Shown here: in pieces, positions 43,511-52,310 of the stretch
Position numbering within the stretch: position 1 is the stretch's first letter
Layout of the letters: each line of letters opens with the position of its first letter
DNA from: Pseudonocardia humida
Lineage (GTDB): Bacteria > Actinomycetota > Actinomycetes > Mycobacteriales > Pseudonocardiaceae
Direction of reading: 5' to 3'
Length of the DNA: 64,000 nt
Assembly: GCF_023898865.1 (NCBI RefSeq)
Contig: NZ_JAGSOV010000055.1
Span: forward strand, 1 to 64,000
Notes under the pieces: generated by a model
Told to the model about the DNA's origin: nothing
What the model saw: the letters and a program-made list of their open reading frames with translations, nothing else
Database searches by the model: none
Made by a program: the position numbers and the translations under genes

Positions 43511-44407
43511 TCAGTCGGCGCCGGCGGCGACCGCGCAGACAGCGGTCACAAACGTGGCGATCAGTTGTGACCGGTCGTCGCGGCGCCGGACGACGTGCAC
43601 GTCCAACCGGGGCGTGGGGTCGGTGAGCGCGAGCGAGGTCAACGCGTTGCCGGTGCCGTGGCGGGCCCGCGGCGCGGAGGCGAATCCGACCAGGCGGCGG
43701 GCGTTGAGGACGACACCGGTGGCGGCCGGGTCGTCGATCTCCTCGGCCACATTCAGCCACACACCCGCGGCCCGGGCGGCGCCGGTGATGGCGTCGTGCA
43801 TCGCCGGGCTCTGCGCGCGCCGGAACAGCACGCACTGCTCGGCGGCGAGCCGGCGCATCGGGACCGAGCCCTGGCTCGCCAGCGGGTGCGCTGCCCGGCC
43901 GACGACGGCGACGACGGGCACGGCCAGCAGCGGTGTCGAGACCAGCTGCGGGTCGTCGACCGGTCCGTAGACGAACCCGACGTCGAGGTTCCCGTCGCGC
44001 AGGGCACGCAGCTGCGGGCCGCTGCGGCGCTCCCAGAGCCGGGTCGCCACTGCGGGGTGCACGGCGGCGAACCGGGCCAGCGCAGCGGGCAGCAGGTGCT
44101 GGCCGGCGGGGAAGTTGAACCCGATGGAGAGCGGGCCGGCGCACCCGGCGGCGGCCGCGCGCGCGGCCGCGCGGGCCGTGCCGGCCTGCTCCACCAACCG
44201 CGTGGCCTCGGCCCGGAAGGCCTCGCCGGCCGCGGTGAGCCGGACCCGGCGGGGCCCGCGGTCCACGAGCACGACGTCGAGGTCGCGTTCCAACCTGCGC
44301 AGCTGCTCGCTCACCGAGGACTGGGCCAGGTGCAGCCGGGCCGCGGCGCGTCCGAAGTGCAGCTCCTCGGCGATGGCCAGGAACGCCCGGACCTGACGCA
44401 ACTCCAC
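43511..44407 (-). CDS. LysR-family transcriptional regulator
   Basis: 298 residues. N-terminal winged helix-turn-helix (1-65; LHFGRAAARLHLAQSSVSEQLRRLE) and a substrate-binding domain (GPLSIGFNFPAGQHLLP, LDVGFVYGPVDDPQL). Divergent from the ABC operon at 44645 with a good LysR box between (44460-44478), so it is the likely activator of the Ugp-like uptake genes. Confidence 0.9.
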   Translation of the reverse strand: MELRQVRAFLAIAEELHFGRAAARLHLAQSSVSEQLRRLERDLDVVLVDRGPRRVRLTAAGEAFRAEATRLVEQAGTARAAARAAAAGCAGPLSIGFNFPAGQHLLPAALARFAAVHPAVATRLWERRSGPQLRALRDGNLDVGFVYGPVDDPQLVSTPLLAVPVVAVVGRAAHPLASQGSVPMRRLAAEQCVLFRRAQSPAMHDAITGAARAAGVWLNVAEEIDDPAATGVVLNARRLVGFASAPRARHGTGNALTSLALTDPTPRLDVHVVRRRDDRSQLIATFVTAVCAVAAGAD

Positions 44408-44459
44408 GGCGCGACCCTAGGCCGGGTAGGTGTGTGCGCGGCGAACTCCGGGTGTCGAT

Positions 44460-44478
44460 CGATCGGCATCTCCGATCG
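44460..44478. promoter_or_regulatory. Candidate LysR binding site
   Basis: CGATCGG-CATCT-CCGATCG, a perfect 7-base inverted repeat with a 5-base spacer, containing a T-N11-A core (44463-44475). A further half-site CCGATCG lies at 44492-44498. The site is 53 bases upstream of the LysR start and 167 bases upstream of the ABC ATPase. Confidence 0.6.
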
Positions 44479-44644
44479 CGATGGGGCGGGTTCCGATCGC
44501 TGCAGGTCGACCGGGGTCCGTCCGGCCCGGGTCGGGAGCGAGGGACCGCGTTGTTCACCGGCCCGCCATGCCCGGCTGCTGCCATCCCCGGCACACGGAA
44601 GTACGACGAGCGGGCGGTCAGCGCCGGCAGCGGGGGTGTGTGGG

Positions 44645-45781
44645 GTGGCGCGGATCCGGATCGAGCGGGTGAGCAGGCGCTTCGGCGGCGTGACGGCGCT
44701 GGAGGACCTGTCGCTGGACATCGCCCACGGCGAGTTCCTCGTGCTGCTGGGGCCGAGCGGCTGCGGCAAGTCGACGCTGCTGCGCACGATCGCCGGCCTG
44801 CTGGCCCCCGATTCGGGACGGATCCTGCTCGACGATTCTGACGTCACCGACCTCCCGGCCCGCGACCGCGGGGTGGCGATGGTGTTCCAGAGCTACGCGC
44901 TCTACCCGCACCTGTCCGTGGCCCGCAACATCGCCTTCCCGCTGCGGGCGCGGCGGACCGACCGCGCCGAGCGCGACGCGCGGGTCGCCGAGGTGGGGGC
45001 GGCGCTGGGCCTGTCCGGCCTGCTGGACCGCCGGCCGCGCGAGCTGTCCGGCGGGCAGCGCCAGCGCGTGGCGCTCGCTCGCGCGCTGGTCCGCGACCCG
45101 GCGGCGTTCCTGCTCGACGAGCCCCTGTCCAACCTCGACGCCCGGCTGCGCACCTCGACCCGCGCCGAGCTGACCGAGCTGCACCGCCGACTCGGGTCGA
45201 CGTTCGTGCACGTCACCCACGACCAGGTGGAGGCGATGACGATGGCCACCCGGATCGCGCTGCTCGACGGCGGACGGCTCGAGCAGGTCGGCGCGCCGCA
45301 CGAGGTCTACGACCGGCCGGAGTCGGCGTTCGTCGCCGGGTTCCTCGGCGCGCCGCCGATGAACCTGCTGCCCGCCCGGCTGGCCGAGCGCGACGGGGCG
45401 CTGCACGCGGTCGCCGACGGCGTCGACATCCCGGTCGGCCTGCCCGTCGAGCAGCCGGAGGGCAGTACGGCCGCCGAGGACTCCGGGCGCGACGTGCTGC
45501 TGGGCGTGCGCCCCGAGCAGTTGAGCGTCCGCCGCGACGGTGCTCCCGGTGGCGGCCTGCGCGGGCGGGTGCGGTTGCTGGAGAACCTCGGCGGCGAGGA
45601 GGTGGCGCACTGCCTGGTCGGCGGGATCCGGGTGGCGGTGCGCGGCACCCGCCCGCTCGGCGTCGCCGTCGACGACCCCCTCGCCCTGGACTGCCCGAGC
45701 GAGTTCGTCCACCTGTTCGCCCCCACCAGCGGGCGCCGCCTGGAACGGCGCGCCCGCGACCGCATCCACGTCCCCATCTGA
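44645..45781 (+). CDS. ABC importer ATPase (UgpC/MalK type)
   Basis: 378 residues. Walker A GPSGCGKSTLL, signature LSGGQRQRVALARA, Walker B FLLDEPLSNLD, His switch VTHDQ, and a C-terminal OB/TOBE region (about 235-370) as in MalK/UgpC. It powers the two permeases at 48-49.8 kb. GTG start; the long upstream open frame overlaps the divergent LysR gene and is not used. Confidence 0.9.
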   Translation: MARIRIERVSRRFGGVTALEDLSLDIAHGEFLVLLGPSGCGKSTLLRTIAGLLAPDSGRILLDDSDVTDLPARDRGVAMVFQSYALYPHLSVARNIAFPLRARRTDRAERDARVAEVGAALGLSGLLDRRPRELSGGQRQRVALARALVRDPAAFLLDEPLSNLDARLRTSTRAELTELHRRLGSTFVHVTHDQVEAMTMATRIALLDGGRLEQVGAPHEVYDRPESAFVAGFLGAPPMNLLPARLAERDGALHAVADGVDIPVGLPVEQPEGSTAAEDSGRDVLLGVRPEQLSVRRDGAPGGGLRGRVRLLENLGGEEVAHCLVGGIRVAVRGTRPLGVAVDDPLALDCPSEFVHLFAPTSGRRLERRARDRIHVPI

Positions 45782-45804
45782 CCCCCCCGCCCACAGGAGC
45801 TGCC

Positions 45805-47196
45805 ATGCCCCGGATCCTGCGGCAGATCGCGCTCGCCGCGGTCACCGCCACCGCCCTCGCCACCGCCGGATGCGGTTTCGGCGCGCCCGCCACCACGGCG
45901 GCCCCGTCCGCACCCGTCGCCCGCGCCCCCGAACTCGCCCCCGACCAGCCCGTGTCACTGGTGTTCGAGAGCTACAACCTGGGCCAGGCCGGCCCGTGGA
46001 GCGACACCTTCACCGAGCTGCTCGACCAGTTCCACGCCGAGCACCCGAACATCACCGTCACCGCCCAGAAGCCCCAGGGCGCCAGCTCCAACCCGGCCGC
46101 CGACGCCGTGTCCAGCGTGCAGACCCAGCTCAGCACCGGCACCGCCCCCGACGTCGTCCAGCTCGGATTCAGCGACATGGCCTTCACCGTCGACCAGCTG
46201 CGTGCCAAGCCGCTCGACGACCTGGTCGGCGCCGACACCGTGCAGGCGCACTTCGACGCCGGGCACCCGTTCGCGCCCACCGCGCGGACCCTGGCCCAGG
46301 TCGACGGCCGGACCTACGGCATCCCGTTCGTGTTCTCCACGCCGATGCTCTACCTGAACGCCACCCTGTTCGCGCAGGCCGGGCTGGATCCGGCGACGCC
46401 GCCGACGACCTGGGACGAGGTGCGCCGGGCCGCACTCGCGATCCGCGCCGCGACGGGCAAGGACGGCGCCTACGTCGACTGCGTCACCACCACCGCCAAG
46501 GACTGGTGCCTGCAGAGCATCGTGCGGTCCAACGGAGGGCGCGTTCTCTCCGAGGACGGCGCCCGGCTGACCTACGCCGAGCCGCCCGCCGTCGAGGCCG
46601 TGGCGATGCTGCAGGACCTCGTCACCTCCGGGGCCGCGCCGAAGCTCACCCAGCAGCAGGCCGTGGAGGCGTTCACCCGCGGCGACCTCGGCATGGTCCT
46701 GGAGTCCAGCTCGGTGCAGGGCACCTTCGCCGAGGGGGCGGCCGGGGCCGGCTGGCAGCTGACCGGGACGGCGGTGCCCTCCTTCGGCGACCGGCCGGCG
46801 GTGCCGACCAACTCCGGCGCCGCGCTCTACGTGATCTCCGACGATCCGGCCCGCCAGCGCGCCGCCTGGGAGCTGATCACATTCCTGACCAGCGACCGGG
46901 CCTACACCCTCATCGCGCAGAAGATCGGCTACCTGCCGCTGCGCACCGGGCTGGTCGACGACCCCGCGGCCCTGCGCAGCTGGGCCGCGCAGAACCCGAC
47001 AGTCGGGATCAACGTCGCCCAGCTGGACCGGATGGAGCCGTGGGTGGCCTTCCCCGGGGACGACTACCTGCAGATCCGCGACGGCATGATGGACGCCGTC
47101 GAGCGGGTGGTGCTGCAGGGCGCGGACCCGGCCACGACGCTGGCCGAGGCCCAGCAGCGCGGCACAGCCCTCATGCCCGCGCAGAACGGTCGATGA
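45805..47196 (+). CDS. Substrate-binding lipoprotein (UgpB-like)
   Basis: 463 residues. Signal peptide with lipobox ATAGC at about 19-23, then a Cluster D binding-protein fold: QLSTGTAPDVVQLGFSDM, YGIPFVFSTPMLYLNATLF and AWELITFLTSDRAY. The arrangement resembles UgpB, which binds glycerol-3-phosphate and glycerophosphodiesters. CAGGAG precedes the ATG. The phosphoesterase that follows supports a phosphorylated or phosphodiester ligand, but a sugar is not excluded. Confidence 0.85.
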   Translation: MPRILRQIALAAVTATALATAGCGFGAPATTAAPSAPVARAPELAPDQPVSLVFESYNLGQAGPWSDTFTELLDQFHAEHPNITVTAQKPQGASSNPAADAVSSVQTQLSTGTAPDVVQLGFSDMAFTVDQLRAKPLDDLVGADTVQAHFDAGHPFAPTARTLAQVDGRTYGIPFVFSTPMLYLNATLFAQAGLDPATPPTTWDEVRRAALAIRAATGKDGAYVDCVTTTAKDWCLQSIVRSNGGRVLSEDGARLTYAEPPAVEAVAMLQDLVTSGAAPKLTQQQAVEAFTRGDLGMVLESSSVQGTFAEGAAGAGWQLTGTAVPSFGDRPAVPTNSGAALYVISDDPARQRAAWELITFLTSDRAYTLIAQKIGYLPLRTGLVDDPAALRSWAAQNPTVGINVAQLDRMEPWVAFPGDDYLQIRDGMMDAVERVVLQGADPATTLAEAQQRGTALMPAQNGR

Positions 47197-48047
47197 CCGT
47201 GCCCCCGACGACGCTCATCGTGATCACCGACGTGCACCTGCCGGGACCGGACGGGGCGGACGCCGCGGATCGGCCGGACGCGGCGGCCAACCTGCGACTC
47301 GCGCTCGACGCGGTCGCCGCGGCGGCGCCGGAGGCGGCGGCGCTGGTCTTCGCCGGCGACCTCGCCGCCGACGGCCACCCGCACGCCTACCGGGCCCTGC
47401 GCGCCGCCGTCGCACCGGTGAGCGCTTCGCTGGCCGCCCCGCCGATCTGGGTGATGGGCAACCACGACGAGCGGGCGCCGTTCCGCGCGGAACTCCTCGA
47501 CGACGGCCGCGACCCCACCGCCCCCTGCGACAGCGTGCACCGGACAGGCGGATTGCGCGTCGCCGTGCTCGACAGCACGGTGCCCGGTCACCACCACGGC
47601 GAGCTCGACGACGCCCAACTCGACCGCCTCGCCGTCGAGCTGGCCGAGCCGACCCCGGACGGGACCGTGCTGGTCCTGCACCACCCGCCGGTGCGCTCCC
47701 CGGTCGGCTCGGTCGACCTGCTGCGACTGCACCGGCCCGAGCGCCTGGCCGCCGTGATCGCCGGCAGCGACGTCCGCATGGTCGTCTGCGGGCACGCCCA
47801 CTACGCCGGCGCCGGGGCGCTGGCCGGCATCCCGGTCTGGGTCGCGCCCGCGACCTGGTACCGCACCGACGCCCTGCCACCGGCCGGCACGCTGCGCGCC
47901 GCCCGTGGACCGAGCGTGAGCCGGGTCGACCTGCTCGACGGCAGTGCCGTGGCCACCGCGATACCGCTCGGTGGCGAGCCGGTCTACCAGGTCGACGCCG
48001 CGGCCCGGCTGGCGTGGATGCGCGAGCGCGTTGCGGTGCCGGGGTGA
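47193..48047 (+). CDS. Calcineurin-like metallophosphoesterase (CpdA/GpdQ type)
   Basis: 284 residues. The five metal-site motifs are present: ITDVHLPG (D-x-H), FAGDLAADG (GD), MGNHDER (GNHD), HHPP and CGHAHYAG (GHxH). No signal peptide, so it is cytoplasmic. Such enzymes hydrolyse phosphodiesters including glycerophosphodiesters and cAMP. It overlaps both neighbours by 4 bases inside the ABC operon, so it probably cleaves the imported phosphodiester. Confidence 0.85.
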   Translation: MTVPPTTLIVITDVHLPGPDGADAADRPDAAANLRLALDAVAAAAPEAAALVFAGDLAADGHPHAYRALRAAVAPVSASLAAPPIWVMGNHDERAPFRAELLDDGRDPTAPCDSVHRTGGLRVAVLDSTVPGHHHGELDDAQLDRLAVELAEPTPDGTVLVLHHPPVRSPVGSVDLLRLHRPERLAAVIAGSDVRMVVCGHAHYAGAGALAGIPVWVAPATWYRTDALPPAGTLRAARGPSVSRVDLLDGSAVATAIPLGGEPVYQVDAAARLAWMRERVAVPG

Positions 48048-48979
48048 GCGCGCTGGTCGAAGTGGCGCGCCCGGCGCCCCCGGGAGCGCTGCTCCCGCAG
48101 CGGGTGCGGCGTCGGCGTCGGACCGTGGCGCCCTACCTGTACCTGGCTCCGGGGCTGGTGCTGCTGGCGGTGTGGGTGTACCGGCCGCTGGCGCAGACCG
48201 CGCAGCTGTCGTTCCTGTCCTGGAACCTGCTGCCCACCAGCCCGGCCGTGCCCGTCGGGTGGGACAACTACGCGCGGCTGTTCGCCCTGCCCGACTTCGG
48301 TGCCTCGGTGCTGCGCACGCTCGGCCTCATCGCCGGACTGCTGCCGTTCACACTGCTCGTCCCGGTGCTCGTCGCCCTGGCCGCCCGGCGGGTCAGCGGC
48401 CGCGCGGCCCGGGCCTACCAGGCGCTGGTGTTCGCCCCGCTGCTCGTCGCGCCCGTCGCCGGCGCGGCGGTGTGGTCCTGGCTGCTGGAGCCGCGGGCCG
48501 GCCTGGTGAACCGGGCGCTCGGCACCCAGGCCAACTGGCTGCAGGAACCCGGCCCCGCCCAGCTGGCCATCGTCGTGATCACCGGGTGGCACGTCCTCGG
48601 CTTCGCCGTGCTCATCGTCTCCGCCGGGCTCACCGGCATCAACGCCGACTACGCCGACGCCGCGGCCGTCGACGGGGCGACACCCGGCCAGACCACCCGG
48701 TGGGTGGTCCTGCCGCTGCTCTCGCCCACACTGGGGTTCCTCGGCCTGATGACCGTGCTGCTGGCCGCGCAGTGGAGCTTCCCGCTGGTCGACACGCTCA
48801 CCGGTGGCGGTCCGATCGACGCCACGACCACCGTCTACTACCTGCTCTGGGACTACGCGTTCGGCTCCTTCGACGCCGGCCTGGGCGCCGCCGCCGGCAT
48901 GGTGTTCTTCGCCGGCTTCGGTGTGGTCGCGCTGCTGCTGGTCGGGCTCACCGAGCGCCTCGTGGTGCACGACTCGTGA
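48044..48979 (+). CDS. ABC importer permease (UgpA-like)
   Basis: 311 residues from the GTG at 48044 (overlaps previous stop). Six membrane segments and the EAA loop ADAAAVDGATPGQTTRWVVLP. First of the two channel subunits; the WNLLPTSPAVPVGWDNYARLF stretch is typical of UgpA/MalF-type permeases. Confidence 0.87.
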   Translation: MSALVEVARPAPPGALLPQRVRRRRRTVAPYLYLAPGLVLLAVWVYRPLAQTAQLSFLSWNLLPTSPAVPVGWDNYARLFALPDFGASVLRTLGLIAGLLPFTLLVPVLVALAARRVSGRAARAYQALVFAPLLVAPVAGAAVWSWLLEPRAGLVNRALGTQANWLQEPGPAQLAIVVITGWHVLGFAVLIVSAGLTGINADYADAAAVDGATPGQTTRWVVLPLLSPTLGFLGLMTVLLAAQWSFPLVDTLTGGGPIDATTTVYYLLWDYAFGSFDAGLGAAAGMVFFAGFGVVALLLVGLTERLVVHDS

Positions 48980-49794
48980 CCGGGAAGGCGACCACCTGGA
49001 CCCGGGCGGGTGGGCATCTGGTGCTCGGCGGGCTCGGGGTGCTGTGCGCGGTGCCCATCTACTGGCTCTTCGCCACGTCCCTGCGGCGACCGCAGGACGT
49101 CTCCTCGGCAGCCCTCCTGCCCTGGCCGCTGTCGCTGCAGAACTACGCCGACGCCTGGGCCGCGCTCGACCTGCCCACCCTGCTGGGCAACACGGCGCTG
49201 ATGGCCACCGCGATCGCGGCCGGGCAGCTGCTGATCGGGCTGCTGGCCGGCTACGCCTTCGCCGCCTGGGACTTCCGGTTCTCCCGCGCCCTGCACCTGG
49301 CCTTCGTCGCGACCTGGCTGGTGCCGTTCCAGGTGACGATGCTGCCCAACTACGTGCTGCTGCACCAGCTCGGCCTGCTGAACACGATCGCCGGTGTGGT
49401 GCTGCCCCAGCTCTGCTCGGCCCTGGGCGTCGTCCTGCTGCGCCAGCACATGCTCGGCTTCCCCCGCGAGCTGCTCGACGCCGCCCGGATGGACGGGCGG
49501 GGGTCCTGGCGGATCCTGTGGACCGTCGTCGTGCCCAACCTCGGTCCGCCACTGGCGTCGCTGGCCGTGCTGCTGTTCATCAACGCCTGGAACGAGTACT
49601 TCTGGCCCGCGCTGGTACTGCAGCGCAGCAACGCCGTCCTGCAGCTGGGCCTGCGCAGCTTCATGGGCGCCGAGGGCAACGACTGGGGGCCGATGATGGC
49701 CACTGCCGGTATGGCCTGCCTACCGGTCCTGCTGCTCTACCTCGTCCTGCAGCGACGCGTGGTCGACGGCTTCGTGCGGTCCGGGCTCAAGTGA
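48976..49794 (+). CDS. ABC importer permease (UgpE-like)
   Basis: 272 residues; GTG at 48976 overlaps the preceding stop. Six membrane segments; EAA loop LLDAARMDGRGSWRILWTVVVP; WNEYFWPALVL is the hallmark of UgpE/MalG-type permeases. Last gene of the operon. Confidence 0.87.
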   Translation: MTGKATTWTRAGGHLVLGGLGVLCAVPIYWLFATSLRRPQDVSSAALLPWPLSLQNYADAWAALDLPTLLGNTALMATAIAAGQLLIGLLAGYAFAAWDFRFSRALHLAFVATWLVPFQVTMLPNYVLLHQLGLLNTIAGVVLPQLCSALGVVLLRQHMLGFPRELLDAARMDGRGSWRILWTVVVPNLGPPLASLAVLLFINAWNEYFWPALVLQRSNAVLQLGLRSFMGAEGNDWGPMMATAGMACLPVLLLYLVLQRRVVDGFVRSGLK

Positions 49795-49918
49795 CGGCCC
49801 TTCGGCCCCTGTGGACATGGCGCAGCTTGTTGGCCCAGATCAACTGGTAGACGGTCTAGCGCGACACTTGAAGGCGGTCAGCGACGTGTTGCAGGGTCAG
49901 CAGGTCCGGATCAGGCAT
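49789..49918 (-). pseudogene. Excisionase-like helix-turn-helix gene with internal amber codon
   Basis: Minus strand from the ATG at 49918: MPDPDLLTLQHVADRLQVSR, then TAG (49858-49856), then TVYQLIWANKLRHVHRGRR in the same frame. This is the MerR/excisionase-type helix-turn-helix, with the stop placed inside the recognition region between the two helices. Normal genes read RRTVYRLI here, so a CGG or CAG to TAG change is likely. The gene also loses its usual C-terminus near the permease stop. Confidence 0.6.
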
Positions 49919-50283
49919 GCGTAGCTCCCACGTCCCGGTGCCGTGAGCGGCCGGCGTTCGAGTAGGTCCGAGGTTCACGCTGCTCAGCAGTGTGGTGCTG
50001 ACGTGGCCGGGACGTAGTGGGCAATCCGCTGAGGTGGTTGACGACGTGGTCGTCGATTGACTGCTCCGTTGCCGGGTTGTGGTCCCCCCGATGTTCGCGG
50101 TCGTGCTGCGGCCGGGGGCCGGGCTGCTCAGCAGCCGGTGTCACCTTGCGCCGCAAGGGTGGACCTTGCACTGGTTCACTCGCGGCTGTGCCGGGTTGAC
50201 CCGGTGACTGAGCAGGTGGTCGAAGCTGCTGGCATCCCGTCGGGTGAGGCGGTCGGCCGGCCCTCCATATCGATGCGTGGCAC
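49919..50283. other. Intergenic, no gene recognised
   Basis: 365 bases. GCTGCTCAGCAG (near 49978) and GGGCTGCTCAGCAGCC (near 50124) are short palindromes; no coding signal was found. It probably contains the promoter of the HEPN-motif gene. Confidence 0.45.
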
Positions 50284-50841
50284 ATGTCGCTGCAGCATCT
50301 GTGGGCCGCCGAGCACTTCGCGCGTCTTGCCATCGAGTACGGGGCCGCTCACGCAGGTGAGCCCCAGCGCTGGGTTCGCCACCGGTCCTACGTGGTCACA
50401 GCAGTAGCGGAGTCGGTGGCGTTCCTCGAAGCCTTCATCGACGAGCTGTTCCAGGACGCGAAGGACGCCACGGACGGTGTCGCGGGGGCCCAAGCCCCGG
50501 AAGGGCTCGACCCTGAGGTGGTCCGGCTCATGGCCGCCTACTGGAACAGCACGAGGGACGGCGAGAGCATCCGGACGGTTGCCAAGTACGACGCGGTACG
50601 GGTTTTCGCTGGGCGTCCTCGATCCGTCGCCGGCTGCCTGCCGCACCAGGACCTCAATCGTGTCGTCGGGCTGCGCAACTGGTCGGTGCACCATCGCCCG
50701 ACGACGTTCGGCCATGACGAGCCGGACCTGCGTCTCGAGGACGCGCGATCGCGCATCACGCCGGACAACGCCCTGATGAGCGAGACGACCAACCCCTGGT
50801 TCCCGGACAAGGCGCTCGGGCCGGGTGTGCTGAGGGTCTGA
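50284..50841 (+). CDS. Hypothetical protein with HEPN-type RNxxxH motif
   Basis: 185 residues, mostly helical. RNWSVH (131-136) matches the R-[polar]-x3-H active-site motif of HEPN domains, many of which are RNases in toxin, CRISPR-accessory or antiviral systems. The preceding helix pairs (AVAESVAFLEAFIDELFQDA and HQDLNRVVGL) fit the four-helix HEPN fold. No MNT nucleotidyltransferase partner is adjacent. The last residues (ALGPGVLRV) run directly into a palindromic repeat that begins at 50839, so the C-terminus may have been altered by its insertion. Confidence 0.5.
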   Translation: MSLQHLWAAEHFARLAIEYGAAHAGEPQRWVRHRSYVVTAVAESVAFLEAFIDELFQDAKDATDGVAGAQAPEGLDPEVVRLMAAYWNSTRDGESIRTVAKYDAVRVFAGRPRSVAGCLPHQDLNRVVGLRNWSVHHRPTTFGHDEPDLRLEDARSRITPDNALMSETTNPWFPDKALGPGVLRV

Positions 50842-50940
50842 CCTCGGGTCCGCCAAGTAGCTGCGGACGGTGATGGGCCGAGGTGTCCGGACCTACTCGG
50901 CGGAATCGGCGGGAGCGCCGCTGCAGGCCGCCGGCTGCGG
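50839..50940. repeat. Palindromic repeat, copy A
   Basis: About 100 bases that recur at 53600-53704 with few differences: TGACCT..GGTCCGCCAAGTAG, TGCGGACGG, then CGGACCTACT.GGCGGAATC and GGCGGGAGCGCCG. The arms CCGCCAAGTAG and CTACT(T/C)GGCGG can pair. It contains the stop codon of the HEPN-motif gene. Confidence 0.75.
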
Positions 50941-51016
50941 TCGGGGCCGTTGTCGAATCCCGGCGCCACCGTTCGTCATCCCGTCGACGGGCGTCGTCGC
51001 GGACGGAGGAGGACGG

Positions 51017-51931
51017 ATGGAGCTGGGACTCGGGCTGCCCAACGGCGGGGCGCGGGTGGACGCCGCGGAGCTGGTGCGCACGACGGTCGGCGCGGAGGGC
51101 ATCGGGCTGGACGCGGTGTGGGTGGTCGACCGGTGGCTGCGTCCGCTCGCGACGGTGGCGATGCCGGGCGTGCCGGTGCCCGTGGAGATGCCCGCCGAGC
51201 ACTACGCCGAGGTGCTCGACCCGATCGACCTGCTCAGCCACCTCGCCGCCCGCACCGCGCGGATCCGGCTGGGCACCAGCGCGGTCAACGTGCTGCTGCA
51301 CCCGCCGGTGCTGCTGGCCCGCCGGTTCGCCACGCTGGACCGGCTCAGCGGCGGCCGGGTGCTCGCCGGGGTCGCGGCGGGGTGGATGGCCGAGGAGTTC
51401 GCGGTGGCCGGCGTCGCGGCGGGGGGCAGCGGCGAGCGGTTCGACGACCACCTCGCCGCGATGCGCGCGGTGTGGGCTGACGACCCGGTCCGCCACGACG
51501 GGCCGCACTACCCGATCCCGCCCTCGGACATCGGCCCCAAGCCGCTGCGCGGGCCGCTCCCGCTGCTGGTCGGCTACAACACCCGGGCCGGCCTCGAGCG
51601 GGCCGCGCGGATCGGCGACGGCCTGCACCCCTACCGCAACGACCTCGCCCGGCTCGCCGACGAGCTGCGGACCTGGCGCGACGCAGCGCGCCGCGCCGGG
51701 CTGGACCCGGCACGGATGCCGGTGGTGCTGCGCGCTGCCGCCGACCCGGACTCCCCGCGCGGGGAGGCGTTCACCGGCCCGGTGCCCGCGTGGGCCGACG
51801 ACGTCGCGGCCGCCGCGGAGCTCGGGGTCGGCCACGTGCTGCTGCAGTTCCCACCGGGCGCGGACCCGGCCCGGGTGCTGGGCGCCATGGCCGAGCTGCG
51901 GGCCGCGGTGCCGGCCGGCAACGCGGGCTGA
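51017..51931 (+). CDS. Luciferase-like (LLM) flavin/F420-dependent oxidoreductase
   Basis: 304 residues from the ATG at 51017, preceded by GGAGGAGGA. Bacterial luciferase-like TIM barrel: LGLGLPNGGARV, IRLGTSAVNVLLHPPVLLARR, TLDRLSGGRVLAGVAAGWM and PLLVGYNTRAGLERAARIGDG. These enzymes oxidise or oxygenate small organics with FMN or F420; actinobacterial members are often F420-dependent. The long frame upstream of the ATG crosses the palindromic repeat and is not used. No partner gene adjacent. Confidence 0.85.
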   Translation: MELGLGLPNGGARVDAAELVRTTVGAEGIGLDAVWVVDRWLRPLATVAMPGVPVPVEMPAEHYAEVLDPIDLLSHLAARTARIRLGTSAVNVLLHPPVLLARRFATLDRLSGGRVLAGVAAGWMAEEFAVAGVAAGGSGERFDDHLAAMRAVWADDPVRHDGPHYPIPPSDIGPKPLRGPLPLLVGYNTRAGLERAARIGDGLHPYRNDLARLADELRTWRDAARRAGLDPARMPVVLRAAADPDSPRGEAFTGPVPAWADDVAAAAELGVGHVLLQFPPGADPARVLGAMAELRAAVPAGNAG

Positions 51932-52298
51932 CGCAGCCCCGCCCGCGCACACCGTGTGGCCCGCGCACACGCCCCACCTTGGCGCGGGCACCTCCGGACG
52001 CCGACAACCGTCACCGACGACCAGGTCCAGACACCGACAGCTCGGCCTGGACGGGACAAGGAAACTGTCCTGTCCGTCCCAGCCCTTCGGGCGTTGGGGC
52101 CTCTGACCTGCGGTCCGCAGGGTGCGTCGGAGGCCCGAGCGGTGATGTTGTTCGGGGCTAGGCTCGGATTGTTGGTTTCGGCGGCCGCGGTGGATGGAGG
52201 TCGTCGAACGCTGCAGGGCAGCATCCGGCTCGACGAGGTCGGGGACCCTCCTCGGCGTGGGCCCTGGCTCCTCGGCAGCGTGCGTGAGTGGGACTCGG
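51932..52298. other. Intergenic with structured DNA
   Basis: No gene recognised. The region holds GC-rich hairpins, including CCTGCGG-T-CCGCAGG (52107-52121) and a segment related to the left flank of repeat copy B. Confidence 0.5.
52060..52125. repeat. Partial relative of the palindromic repeat
   Basis: Shares CTGACCTGCGGTCCGC (52103-52118) with copy B (53598-53613), and a looser match (GACA..CTGTCCGT..) with the 40 bases before copy B. Here the core forms its own perfect palindrome, CCTGCGGTCCGCAGG. Confidence 0.5.
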
Positions 52299-52304
52299 TA
52301 GCGT
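52299..52304 (+). promoter_or_regulatory. -10 box for a leaderless transcript
   Basis: TAGCGT followed by exactly 7 bases and the GTG start at 52311. The same TAGCGT-N7-GTG pattern precedes the sensor kinase and response regulator genes in this window. Confidence 0.55.
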
Positions 52305-52310
52305 GCGTCA

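Noticed and set aside
49911..50333. A 140-codon minus-strand frame
   Set aside because: Low-complexity His/Arg/Pro-rich shadow overlapping the excisionase-like gene; no start signal.
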